Assembly: GCA_947475895.1 (NCBI GenBank)
Contig: CANJMF010000004.1
Location: 62,001-126,000 of the forward strand
Direction of reading: 5' to 3'
Length of the DNA stretch: 64,000 nucleotides
Source of the DNA: Fidelibacterota bacterium
GTDB lineage: Bacteria > Pseudomonadota > Alphaproteobacteria > Rhodospirillales > Rhodospirillaceae
Shown: one piece after another, positions 17,177-24,569 of the stretch
Position numbering within the stretch: the stretch's first letter is position 1
Layout: every line of letters begins with the position of its first letter
The notes under the pieces: generated by a model
The model's input: only the letters and a program-made list of their open reading frames with translations
What the model was told of the DNA's origin: nothing
The model's database searches: none
Position numbers and translations under genes: made by a program

Positions 17177-18145
17177 ATGACGCGCGCAATCGTTCAAAGC
17201 TCTTATGGCGGCCGCGAGGTTCTCGCGATGTCCGATGTCGACATTGGAAAACCCGGTCCGGGACAGCTCCATATCCGACACCGCGCTATCGGCGTGAATT
17301 TTCACGACATCTATGTGCGTACGGGTCTGTATCGCACGCTTCAAGTTCCAGGCACTCCCGGCATCGAAGCCGTCGGAGACATTGTCGCTGTTGGCGACGA
17401 CGTTTCAGCTTGGAAGGTGGGGCAGCGCGTTGCGTACGTTGACGGCACGTATGGCGCTTATGCCGAGGAACGTCTGATTTCTCAAAATCTCCTTCTCGCG
17501 GCGCCGGACGATATATCCGACGAGCTTCTTGCCTCTCATCTTGTGCGCGGACTGACGGCCGCTGTTTTGCTCACCGATGTTTATGCGCTTAAAGCAAAAA
17601 ATACATTTGTCGTTCACGCCGCGGCCGGAGGCATGGGGCGAATTTTAAGTTCGTGGGCAACGTCCATTGGCGCGCAAGTCGTCGGCACAGTCGGTTCGGC
17701 AGATAAAATTCCAGCCGCGCAAGCGAACTGCAAAACGGTTTTGCTTTATACCGATGCCGCATGGCCGCAGCAGGCCGTTTCGGCATTGGGCAGAAGCGCG
17801 GACTATGTGTGCGATTCAATCGGCGGCCCCACATTTGATGGCTCACTCGAAGTCGCTTCCAGTTGCGGGCACATAGCCGTATTCGGCCAATCAGGCGGTG
17901 AAATCAAAAACTTTGCGATTTCTGCACTCGCACGCAAATCGCTTACGGTCTCGCGCCCTATTCTGTTTCACTACTACGCAAAGCCAGAAAAACGGGCGGT
18001 GTTATGGAAAGACTTTATCGATGCCGTTCGAAAGGGCGGTGTCGTTTTAACGCCCCCCATCGTTCTTCCGCTGGAACAGGCCGGAGAAGCGCAAAGCATG
18101 CTGGAAGAGCGGCGGGCCCCGTCTTCGATCGTTCTTAAGCCGTAG
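17177..18145 (+). CDS. NADPH:quinone oxidoreductase family protein (zeta-crystallin type)
   Basis: Zinc-independent medium-chain dehydrogenase/reductase of about 322 residues. It has the GroES-like N-terminal domain (IGVNFHDIYVRTGLY, PGIEAVGDIVAVGDDV) and a Rossmann domain with the AAAGGMGRI nucleotide-binding turn and GAQVVGTVGS. Members reduce quinones or enones with NADPH. The ATG at 17177 fits the family N terminus (MTRAIVQSSYGG) better than the ATG five codons earlier; neither has a strong ribosome-binding site. It diverges from the Tat-exported gene and converges on the FrnE-like gene. Confidence 0.88.
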   Translation: MTRAIVQSSYGGREVLAMSDVDIGKPGPGQLHIRHRAIGVNFHDIYVRTGLYRTLQVPGTPGIEAVGDIVAVGDDVSAWKVGQRVAYVDGTYGAYAEERLISQNLLLAAPDDISDELLASHLVRGLTAAVLLTDVYALKAKNTFVVHAAAGGMGRILSSWATSIGAQVVGTVGSADKIPAAQANCKTVLLYTDAAWPQQAVSALGRSADYVCDSIGGPTFDGSLEVASSCGHIAVFGQSGGEIKNFAISALARKSLTVSRPILFHYYAKPEKRAVLWKDFIDAVRKGGVVLTPPIVLPLEQAGEAQSMLEERRAPSSIVLKP

Positions 18146-18162
18146 CTGCCGCTGACGTAGGC

Positions 18163-18810
18163 CTAGGTCTCGGCGGCGATTTTCCGCAGCGTGGCTTCAA
18201 ACACGGCGGCGGTTTGTCCTCCGGAGATCAAGTGCTTCCGATTGATCACTATGGCCGGCACGGAATTGATCCCCGAAGACTGCCACATTTGTTCGGCCGC
18301 CTTTACCTCCTCACCATAGAGTCCATCGGCCAATACTTTTCTGGCTTCGTCCGAATCCAACCCGACGCTTGTCGCGCGCTCGATGAGCACCTCATGATCG
18401 GCAATATTCCGCCCCTCAGTAAAATGGGCCGTGAACAGCGCATGCTTGAGCGCGATCTGTTTTCCCTTGAGTTCGGCCCAATGCAAAAGACGATGCGCAT
18501 TGAAGGTGTTGGGGATGCGCGTCTGCTCGTTCACGACGATCTTAAATCCCACATCGTTGGCGCGTGCGCGCACGCCTTCTCGCCCAGCGGCCATCTGATC
18601 GAAGGTCTTTCCAAATTTCTGCTTATAAATATCAACGATGGCCTGACCTTCAGCCGGTATCGAAGGATTAAGTTCATAAGGCTGCAAATGAATGGTTGGC
18701 TGGATGACATCCGCAACCCGCGCCAGCGCGCGCTCAAGTTCGCGCAGGCCAATGACGCACCAGGGGCACACGACGTCGGAGACAAAATCGATCTGAACAT
18801 TTTTGGTCAT
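18163..18810 (-). CDS. DsbA-family oxidoreductase (FrnE-like)
   Basis: Thioredoxin-fold protein of 215 residues with the active-site CPWC at Cys15-Cys18 directly after the first strand (VQIDFVSDVV), the FrnE/2-hydroxychromene isomerase-like arrangement. There is no signal peptide, so it is cytoplasmic. FrnE proteins have been linked to polyketide modification and to disulfide/oxidative-stress handling. The cis-Pro loop is near GINSVPAIVI. GGAGAAA sits 4 to 7 bases before two adjacent ATGs; 18810 is chosen. Confidence 0.87.
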   Translation of the reverse strand: MTKNVQIDFVSDVVCPWCVIGLRELERALARVADVIQPTIHLQPYELNPSIPAEGQAIVDIYKQKFGKTFDQMAAGREGVRARANDVGFKIVVNEQTRIPNTFNAHRLLHWAELKGKQIALKHALFTAHFTEGRNIADHEVLIERATSVGLDSDEARKVLADGLYGEEVKAAEQMWQSSGINSVPAIVINRKHLISGGQTAAVFEATLRKIAAET

Positions 18811-18898
18811 CATTTTCTCCATCGGCGATCTCAAAAGCAGAAATCGACCATGCGGCCGCAGGCTGTAAATACTACGAGGGTTCGCTAAAGACGGGGAA

Positions 18899-18972
18899 TG
18901 GAGCGGGTGAAGGGAATCGAACCCTCGTCGTAAGCTTGGAAGGCTTCTGCTCTACCATTGAGCTACACCCGC
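18899..18972 (-). tRNA. tRNA-Gly (TCC)
   Basis: A 74-base minus-strand cloverleaf. Acceptor GCGGGTG pairs perfectly with CACCCGC, discriminator is T, encoded CCA follows, the anticodon loop carries TCC, and the T loop is TTCGATT. It lies next to DUF3297 and tRNA-Tyr on the same strand. Confidence 0.96.
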
Positions 18973-18987
18973 GCGCGCCCGTCAGTT

Positions 18988-19245
18988 TTACGCTTTCTCG
19001 GAGTCTTCCGGAACCCGCAAATAGGGCTCGACCTTACCGCGAAGCATGATGGTCATGGGATTGCCGTGGCGGTCACGGGCAGTCCCGGCAGCAATACGAA
19101 TCCAGCCCTCGCTCACGCAATATTCTTCGACGTTCGTTTTCTCGACGCCGTTAAAGCGAATGCCCACGCCCTGTTCCAGAAGCGCCGCATTGTGATGCGG
19201 GCTGCGGGGGTCGTTGGACAGACGGTCTGGAAGAGTCGTGGTCAT
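18988..19245 (-). CDS. DUF3297 family protein
   Basis: Small soluble protein of 85 residues (MTTTLPDRLSNDPRSPHHN start) matching the DUF3297 family of alphaproteobacterial and related proteins, which has no assigned function. Conserved parts visible are DRLSNDPRSPHHNAALLEQGVGIRFNG split by family variation, and the end with RHGNPMTIMLRGKVEPYL. The ATG at 19245 is preferred; the open frame continues upstream through tRNA-Tyr, which cannot be coding. The gene lies between two tRNA genes and may share their transcript. Confidence 0.82.
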   Translation of the reverse strand: MTTTLPDRLSNDPRSPHHNAALLEQGVGIRFNGVEKTNVEEYCVSEGWIRIAAGTARDRHGNPMTIMLRGKVEPYLRVPEDSEKA

Positions 19246-19279
19246 AATATTGCCGGCGAATGCCGCTATTTTAAAGGAA

Positions 19280-19365
19280 TGGTGGGCGAGGATGGATTTG
19301 AACCACCGAAGACCGAAGTCGCCTGATTTACAGTCAGGTGCATTTGACCGCTCTGCAACTCGCCC
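19280..19365 (-). tRNA. tRNA-Tyr (GTA)
   Basis: An 86-base class II tRNA on the minus strand. Acceptor GGGCGAG pairs with CTCGCCC, the anticodon loop CTGTAAA carries GTA, there is a long variable arm (GCGACTTCGGTCTTC region), the T loop is TTCAAAT, and CCA is encoded. Confidence 0.95.
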
Positions 19366-19373
19366 CCCAAGCA

Positions 19374-19393
19374 TTTGACCTGGTCGGGTCAAA
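19374..19393. promoter_or_regulatory. TTTGACC inverted repeat upstream of tRNA-Tyr
   Basis: TTTGACC and GGTCAAA form a perfect 7-bp inverted repeat around TGGTCG, 8 bases upstream of the tRNA-Tyr 5' end. It could be an operator or a small hairpin in the precursor; a -35 role is unlikely because the start point would then fall inside the tRNA. Confidence 0.35.
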
Positions 19394-19543
19394 CGCGGTG
19401 TATCTTAAAAACAGGCTGCGGCTAGGTCGCGGCCTCGGGCGCCTCGTATAGAGCCCGGCCCTGCCCCGATCAAGCCAAACCTGCCACCAAAAAGCATTGA
19501 TTTGTCAGGCATTAGCCCTTTATAGCCACGCGAGGTAGGGCCC

Positions 19544-20410
19544 ATGGCACGACATAAACCAAACTCTTCTCCCAAAAGCGCGCGTCCAGCTGGCATTCGC
19601 CAGGCTCCGGGCCAACCGCCGGGGCGCTCGGAATCGCGGGGGGAATCGGAAACACCCCACCGTGCGGGCGAGCTGTGGATCTTTGGCTATCATGCCGCCG
19701 CGGCCGCCTTGGCCAATCCCGAACGCAAAATTCTCCGGCTCGTGGCCACGCCGGAAGCCTTGGAACGCCTCGCAGGCGATTCCGCCGTTCCGCGGGACGT
19801 CGTCAGCCGCGCTAAGCCCGCCAAACGTCACGAGATCGACGCGCTCGTTGGTGAGAATTCCGTCCATCAAGGGGTCGCTCTGCTCACGCGCGCGCTCGAC
19901 CACGATCTGGCCGATGTCTTGGAACGCATCACCGACGACAACGCCTGTGTGGTTGTGCTGGACCAAGTCGTCGACCCGCATAACGTGGGCGCGATCTTGC
20001 GCTCGGCCGCCGCATTTGGGGCCGCCGCCGTGATTGCGCCCGATCGTCACGCGCCAGACGAAACCGGCGTCATGGCAAAATCCGCATCCGGCGCGCTTGA
20101 GCGCGTGCCTTATGTGAAGACACAAAATCTTGTGCGCGCGCTCGAACTCATCAAGGAATACCGCTTCTGGCTGGTGGGCCTCGATGCTGAGGGCAATGCG
20201 GAACTCGCGGATATCAAACTGGACGGCCGGATCGCGCTGGTGCTGGGTGCCGAAGACGAAGGGCTGCGCCGCCTCGTGCGCGAAACCTGCGACCACATCG
20301 CGCGCTTGCCGATGCCGGGCAAAATGGAAAGCCTCAATGTTTCGAACGCGGCGGCCGTAGCGCTTTACGAAAAAGCCCGCCAATTGCCAAAGACAAAAGC
20401 CAAATCTTAG
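19544..20410 (+). CDS. rlmB: 23S rRNA (guanosine(2251)-2'-O)-methyltransferase RlmB family
   Basis: SPOUT-fold (SpoU/TrmH) RNA 2'-O-methyltransferase of 288 residues. An N-terminal basic, disordered tail (about 50 residues) precedes the substrate-binding domain starting WIFGYHAAAAALANP. The three SPOUT motifs are visible: VVVLDQVVDPHNVGAILRSA, LVLGAEDEGLRRLVRETCD and ARLPMPGKMESLNVSNAAAVALYE. The predicted role is methylation of G2251 in the P-loop of 23S rRNA. The basic extension is longer than in E. coli. tRNA-Thr follows downstream on the same strand. Confidence 0.92.
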   Translation: MARHKPNSSPKSARPAGIRQAPGQPPGRSESRGESETPHRAGELWIFGYHAAAAALANPERKILRLVATPEALERLAGDSAVPRDVVSRAKPAKRHEIDALVGENSVHQGVALLTRALDHDLADVLERITDDNACVVVLDQVVDPHNVGAILRSAAAFGAAAVIAPDRHAPDETGVMAKSASGALERVPYVKTQNLVRALELIKEYRFWLVGLDAEGNAELADIKLDGRIALVLGAEDEGLRRLVRETCDHIARLPMPGKMESLNVSNAAAVALYEKARQLPKTKAKS

Positions 20411-20460
20411 ATACTTGCCGTTTTAAGGGCCTGGAACTATCGTCCGGCCGCTTAAAGACC

Positions 20461-20491
20461 CTAACGCGCGCCCACTGGGCGCGATCGTTAG
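20461..20491 (+). terminator. Long hairpin between rlmB and tRNA-Thr
   Basis: CTAACG pairs with CGTTAG outside, and CGCGCCCA with TGGGCGCG inside, giving a stem of about 14 bp interrupted by a two-base bulge. It ends 4 bases before the mature tRNA-Thr. There is no T run, so it may be a weak terminator for rlmB or a processing structure for the tRNA precursor. Confidence 0.45.
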
Positions 20492-20495
20492 GTAC

Positions 20496-20570
20496 GCCGG
20501 ATTAGCTCAGGGGTAGAGCAGCGGTTTTGTAAACCGAAGGTCGGGGGTTCAATTCCCTCATCCGGCACCA
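20496..20570 (+). tRNA. tRNA-Thr (TGT)
   Basis: A 75-base plus-strand cloverleaf. Acceptor GCCGGAT pairs with ATCCGGC, the D arm is GCTC/GAGC, the anticodon loop TTTGTAA carries TGT, the T loop is TTCAATT, and CCA is encoded. Confidence 0.96.
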
Positions 20571-20662
20571 CTTTTCTCACAGGCTTCAAACGAAACTCAC
20601 GACGTTGCGTGTGGAGTGAGGATCGCATAGCGTTTGCGCATTAGATTTTCGGGGGGAGATCG

Positions 20663-21913
20663 ATGCTCACATTGCCGGCCGACCAAAATCGAGTCGACGT
20701 CAACGCCTTCGGTATGGCGTCGCTCGGAGTCCTCACGGCCGCCATCGCTGTAGGCATCATCGGCAACTCCTTTGCCATCCCGCTCATCGTTCAGCACTTC
20801 GGCGTCAGCGTCGCGCAAGCTGGTCTCGCGCCCACGCTGGAGCATGGCGGCTTAGCGCTCACCTGTTTGCTGTACGCACCTTATGTGCCGCGATTTGACG
20901 CGCGGCGCGTTTGCCTCATCGCTCTGGTCGGCCTTGTCATCCTGAATTTGGCGACGATCTTCGCGCCAAACTTTGAAACCCTTTTGGTGTGTCGCGCGCT
21001 GGCCGGTTTGGTTGCAGGTACCGTTTATGTGACCACGTCATCCGTGGCCGGACGCACTACGGCCCCCGAAAAGTGCTTCGCGACGCTTTTGTGCTCAACA
21101 GGATCTCTCGGCATCCTTTCCTCTTTGGTTTTGCCTCAAGCAAAAAACATCGGACCGCTGATCGGCATTTCGCCCCTCGCCTCTATTTACGCGCTCTACA
21201 TACCGGTCTTGCTCATTGGATTTCTGTTTTGCTTGAAGATGCCAAGACCTCCCATTCTTTCCGCCCGTAACGCTGAAACTGGCGCGCGCGAGCTGACTCC
21301 CTTACGTGAACTCCCGCTCTCAACTTGGGGCCTTTTGTTTGGCATGAGCTTCATGGCTTTCGGAACCGGAGCTCTTGGTACGTATTTGGTAAGCCTCGGA
21401 ACCGAGCAAGTGGGCCTCGCGGTGGAGAAAGTCGGCCTCGTCATGATGCCCGGCGCCATCATCCGCGTAGTCCTGCCGTTTGTGGGCGCCTACATTAGCT
21501 TGCGGTTTCGCGCGGTACCGTTTGCAGCGGTTGTTTTAAGCGCAGATGCTGTTTTAGGAATGCTGCTATCGCACACGACGACCTGGTTGGCGTTCGCAAT
21601 TCTCGCGCCGATTTTGACGTCCTCTTACTCTCTCTTCTCACCCGTTCTACTCGGAACGATGTCGCGGCTTGATCCGTCGGGACGAATTGCCGCGATTCAT
21701 TCTCCATTCTTTTTAGGCGCGAGTTCGTTGGCCGCTTTGGCGGGCGGCGCCGTCAGCGTAAAGGGAGACTATTCCGCCATCGGATATGTTGTTGTCTTTG
21801 GTATGGCGATGAGTGCTCTAACGCTTTACCGCGGACTGCGAACAGCCGACCAACAACGGTTCGGTGGCGCGACAGGAGCGCCCGTGACGGCGACGAATGC
21901 CGTTCTCGATTAG
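20663..21913 (+). CDS. Major facilitator superfamily transporter
   Basis: A 416-residue integral membrane protein with about 12 hydrophobic segments, starting at SLGVLTAAIAVGIIG. The region after the second helix contains FDARRVCLIALVGLVILN and LLVCRALAGLVAGTVYVTTSSVAGR, matching the motif A/B spacing of MFS carriers. The ATG at 20663 has a GGGGGAG box. Substrate unknown; it may be an efflux or uptake carrier. It converges with the ornithine-cyclodeaminase-family gene with only 4 bases between the stops. Confidence 0.85.
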   Translation: MLTLPADQNRVDVNAFGMASLGVLTAAIAVGIIGNSFAIPLIVQHFGVSVAQAGLAPTLEHGGLALTCLLYAPYVPRFDARRVCLIALVGLVILNLATIFAPNFETLLVCRALAGLVAGTVYVTTSSVAGRTTAPEKCFATLLCSTGSLGILSSLVLPQAKNIGPLIGISPLASIYALYIPVLLIGFLFCLKMPRPPILSARNAETGARELTPLRELPLSTWGLLFGMSFMAFGTGALGTYLVSLGTEQVGLAVEKVGLVMMPGAIIRVVLPFVGAYISLRFRAVPFAAVVLSADAVLGMLLSHTTTWLAFAILAPILTSSYSLFSPVLLGTMSRLDPSGRIAAIHSPFFLGASSLAALAGGAVSVKGDYSAIGYVVVFGMAMSALTLYRGLRTADQQRFGGATGAPVTATNAVLD

Positions 21914-21917
21914 CGAA

Positions 21918-22883
21918 TTAAAACGAAACGACCTGCCCCACACCTTGGGCAACGGCACGATCGAAAATGAGTTTATTGACGGCGACGTCGCAGGCCGTAA
22001 GGCCTTGAATGACGGCTAGCAGCCGCTCATTGTCATTCAAGCGGCCTTTTTTCTGGCCGAGCACGATCTCGCCGATATTGGCGCGTAAGCGGCGCTTCAA
22101 TTCATCTTCGCTGAGTTCGCCGCGTTTAAGCCATGCACCGATATCTCCTTGCTCGCTCGCGTAATTCAGATCGTCGACAATCAGCGCATCACATTCATGC
22201 AAGACCGCGATATCGACTTCGTGCGGGCTGCCCATAGACAGAAGGATCGCTCCGGGCTTCATCATTCCGGCATGGATAAAAGGAGCCTTCGTCATCGTGA
22301 TTGTGATGATGACGTCTGCGTCTCGGGCGGCGTCGGCAGCGGTCGCTGGCGCCACGTTTGCCGGCATTTGCGCCGCAAAAGCGGTCGCCGTTTCCATCCG
22401 CGATGTCACGACATTCACTTCGGCATTGCTCCATTCTCCCGCGACAAGCCGGCAAATCGGCGCGCCAAAGTTTTTGCCGCCACCAAACAACGCGATTTTT
22501 TTAATATCGGGACGAGCCAGTTTCTTCATGGTCAGAGCGGCTGTCAGCGCCACCCGTTCACCGGTTAACCAGCCGCAGGCAATGAGCGCGGTCGAGGCTT
22601 CCGACTTTATATCCCACAGATAAAGATGGGGATAATCGCGCGAGTACAAGAGCACTCCGCCGGCTCCGATCTCCGGCACCACCGCACCTTTTACGACCCG
22701 CATCTGCCCGAAATTCGGCGTTCCCGTGAGCGGGCCTATCACCCTCATGGCAGAAGGTTTGGATTGGATGTCGGAAGATTGACCGAACGCGCGATACGCG
22801 TTTTCAACAGCATTCCACGCAGCATCACGGTCGTATAAAGATTTGACTTGGTCTTCCGACAGCACGCGCAACGTCTGAGTCAT
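21918..22883 (-). CDS. Ornithine cyclodeaminase / mu-crystallin family protein
   Basis: NAD(P)-dependent enzyme of 321 residues related to ornithine cyclodeaminase, alanine dehydrogenase and ketimine reductases. Visible parts are the N-terminal substrate domain (SKPSAMRVIGPL, RDYPHLYLWDIKSEASTALIACGWLTGERVALTAALTM), a Rossmann turn (KIALFGGGKNFG), and the C-terminal segment LIVDDLNYASEQGDIGAWLKRGEL that holds the usual catalytic Asp region. The specific reaction cannot be assigned; many members reduce imino acids. An AGAAGG box precedes the ATG at 22883. Confidence 0.85.
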   Translation of the reverse strand: MTQTLRVLSEDQVKSLYDRDAAWNAVENAYRAFGQSSDIQSKPSAMRVIGPLTGTPNFGQMRVVKGAVVPEIGAGGVLLYSRDYPHLYLWDIKSEASTALIACGWLTGERVALTAALTMKKLARPDIKKIALFGGGKNFGAPICRLVAGEWSNAEVNVVTSRMETATAFAAQMPANVAPATAADAARDADVIITITMTKAPFIHAGMMKPGAILLSMGSPHEVDIAVLHECDALIVDDLNYASEQGDIGAWLKRGELSEDELKRRLRANIGEIVLGQKKGRLNDNERLLAVIQGLTACDVAVNKLIFDRAVAQGVGQVVSF

Positions 22884-22969
22884 GATTGATGCCTTCTGCG
22901 TTTTTGGCCACGATAATCCGCACCAACACTAGCCCGGCATCTGATCAGACGAAATGGGCGCCTTCTCTC

Positions 22970-23698
22970 TTATCCGAGCGCGCCCACACGGCAGGCATCT
23001 ATCAGCCCGCCAATTTCCGCTTCAATCCGCGTGAGGGCGGCGGGCGGCGGCAACAAATCTGCTTTCAGCAATTCGCGCAGGGTGCCTTCAAGGCGATCAG
23101 CTGCATTGCCGATGCTGTGAAGATGAAACAATCCCGCCGAGCCTGCCAGCATATGCGCTTTCGCTAGAATGACTTCTGCCGAATCTTTTTGCCATCCGCC
23201 TGCGCGCACTTTAGCCCATGCGCCTTGAATGGAGTCCATCGTCGGCGCGAGACTGTCGCGAAAGTCTAGTGCGATGGCGTCGAATTGCGCGGTGCGCGCT
23301 CCACTCGGCGCACGGCCAAGCATCGGTTGGATAAGATTGACGACATGTGCGGGATCGAAGGGCTTCGTAATGATACCCACCGCCCCAAGACCCATGATCT
23401 CGTCGCGCGCATGCGCATCGTCTTCGGCGGTGAGAAAAATAATGCGCGTCTGCGCGTTCTCTTTTCGTAGGGCCTGCGCCGTGGCGCGACCGTCCATTCC
23501 CTGCATCCGCAGATCGAGAAGAATGAGGTCAGGCTGAAATGCGGTCGTGGCTGCGAGCGCCTCATCACCTGAGGCAAAGGTTTTCACAACACCGCCAGTC
23601 CCAAGAAGCGCGTCGGACATGATGATGCGGACGAATGGGTCGTCATCGATCACCATAATTCGCTCCGGAAAAACCCGTTCGGGTACGTCGTCCTTCAT
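22970..23698 (-). CDS. Response regulator with C-terminal HPt domain
   Basis: A 242-residue two-domain signalling protein. The receiver domain (12-128) has the acidic pair in VIDDDPF, the phospho-acceptor Asp62 in LILLDLRMQGMDG, Thr90 and Lys112 (ITKPFDP). The C-terminal domain has an HPt signature with His182 in AKAHMLAGSAGLFHLHSIG. A REC-HPt protein has no output of its own and acts as a phosphorelay intermediate or sink. It diverges from an OmpR-type regulator and is 0.8 kb from a hybrid kinase, so the three probably form one relay (inference). Confidence 0.88.
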   Translation of the reverse strand: MKDDVPERVFPERIMVIDDDPFVRIIMSDALLGTGGVVKTFASGDEALAATTAFQPDLILLDLRMQGMDGRATAQALRKENAQTRIIFLTAEDDAHARDEIMGLGAVGIITKPFDPAHVVNLIQPMLGRAPSGARTAQFDAIALDFRDSLAPTMDSIQGAWAKVRAGGWQKDSAEVILAKAHMLAGSAGLFHLHSIGNAADRLEGTLRELLKADLLPPPAALTRIEAEIGGLIDACRVGALG

Positions 23699-23804
23699 TC
23701 GCCGACCCCACCCCCTGGGGATAGCTTATTTTATCGCAGGTTGTATAATTCTTGACGTTTAGAAATCATGGCGTCAATGCCTCTGGGCCTATCGCATTGA
23801 AATA

Positions 23805-24569
23805 ATGTCAAATTCGCCATCTCAAGAAGCAGCGCGCAGCGTTCATATCCTCGTGGTTGAAGACGACCCGTTCGTGCGTCAAATCCTTGAGATGTATCTT
23901 AATAATGAAGGTTACCGCGTCACTTTAGCCCGCGATGGGCAGGAGATGCGGACCGTGCTCGCCAGCACGCCAACGCAGCTTGTCCTCATGGATGTGCGTT
24001 TGCCGGGTGAAGATGGCTTCATGCTGACGCGGTATTTACGCGAGCATCATCAAGTTGGGATCATTATCGTCACCACGCGTCACGATACGGTGGACCGGGT
24101 TGTCGGTCTTGAGTGTGGTGCTGACGATTACGTCATCAAACCGTTCGAGGAGCGCGAACTCCTCGCACGCATCCGAAGCGTGCTACGCCGCACGAGCGGG
24201 TTACCGACAAGGCCTAGCGCACAGCCGATAGCCTTGAATCGTCCTACCCCTTTTCACGGCAGCGTCTTGCTCGAAGAACAATGCCTTGTGCGCTCGTCGA
24301 AGGGTGAAGACGTCCCGTTGACCACAAACGAGTGCCGCCTCCTCGGTCACCTCTTGCGCAACATTGGCGCTGTTCAAACCCGCGAGGCCCTCTCGGTTGC
24401 CGTCTTACAGCGCGAATGGGATCCCTTGGATCGCAGCATCGACGTTCTGGTGACCCGGGTACGGCACAAGATCGAAACAGATCCGAAGAAGCCGGCCATT
24501 ATTCGTACCGTGCGCGGCGCCGGCTATGTACTGACGCCAGAGTCCGCGCTTTCGACGACGGCGGCCTGA
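23805..24569 (+). CDS. OmpR-family response regulator
   Basis: A 254-residue DNA-binding regulator. The receiver domain (13-130) has Asp63 in LVLMDVRLPGEDGF and the ITTRHD and VIKPF switch residues (IIVTTRHD, YVIKPFEERELLARI). The winged-helix output (155-245) contains TTNECRLLGHLL and RSIDVLVTRVRHKIETDPKKP followed by IRTVRGAGYVL. No strong ribosome-binding site precedes the ATG at 23805. The last 46 bases overlap the end of the convergent hybrid kinase gene. The partner kinase is unproven, but the adjacent hybrid kinase is the obvious candidate. Confidence 0.92.
   Translation: MSNSPSQEAARSVHILVVEDDPFVRQILEMYLNNEGYRVTLARDGQEMRTVLASTPTQLVLMDVRLPGEDGFMLTRYLREHHQVGIIIVTTRHDTVDRVVGLECGADDYVIKPFEERELLARIRSVLRRTSGLPTRPSAQPIALNRPTPFHGSVLLEEQCLVRSSKGEDVPLTTNECRLLGHLLRNIGAVQTREALSVAVLQREWDPLDRSIDVLVTRVRHKIETDPKKPAIIRTVRGAGYVLTPESALSTTAA

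Noticed and set aside
23744-23757. TATAAT and TTGACG in the gap between the two response regulator genes
   Set aside because: No partner -35 or -10 box at proper spacing for either gene, so a promoter cannot be fixed.
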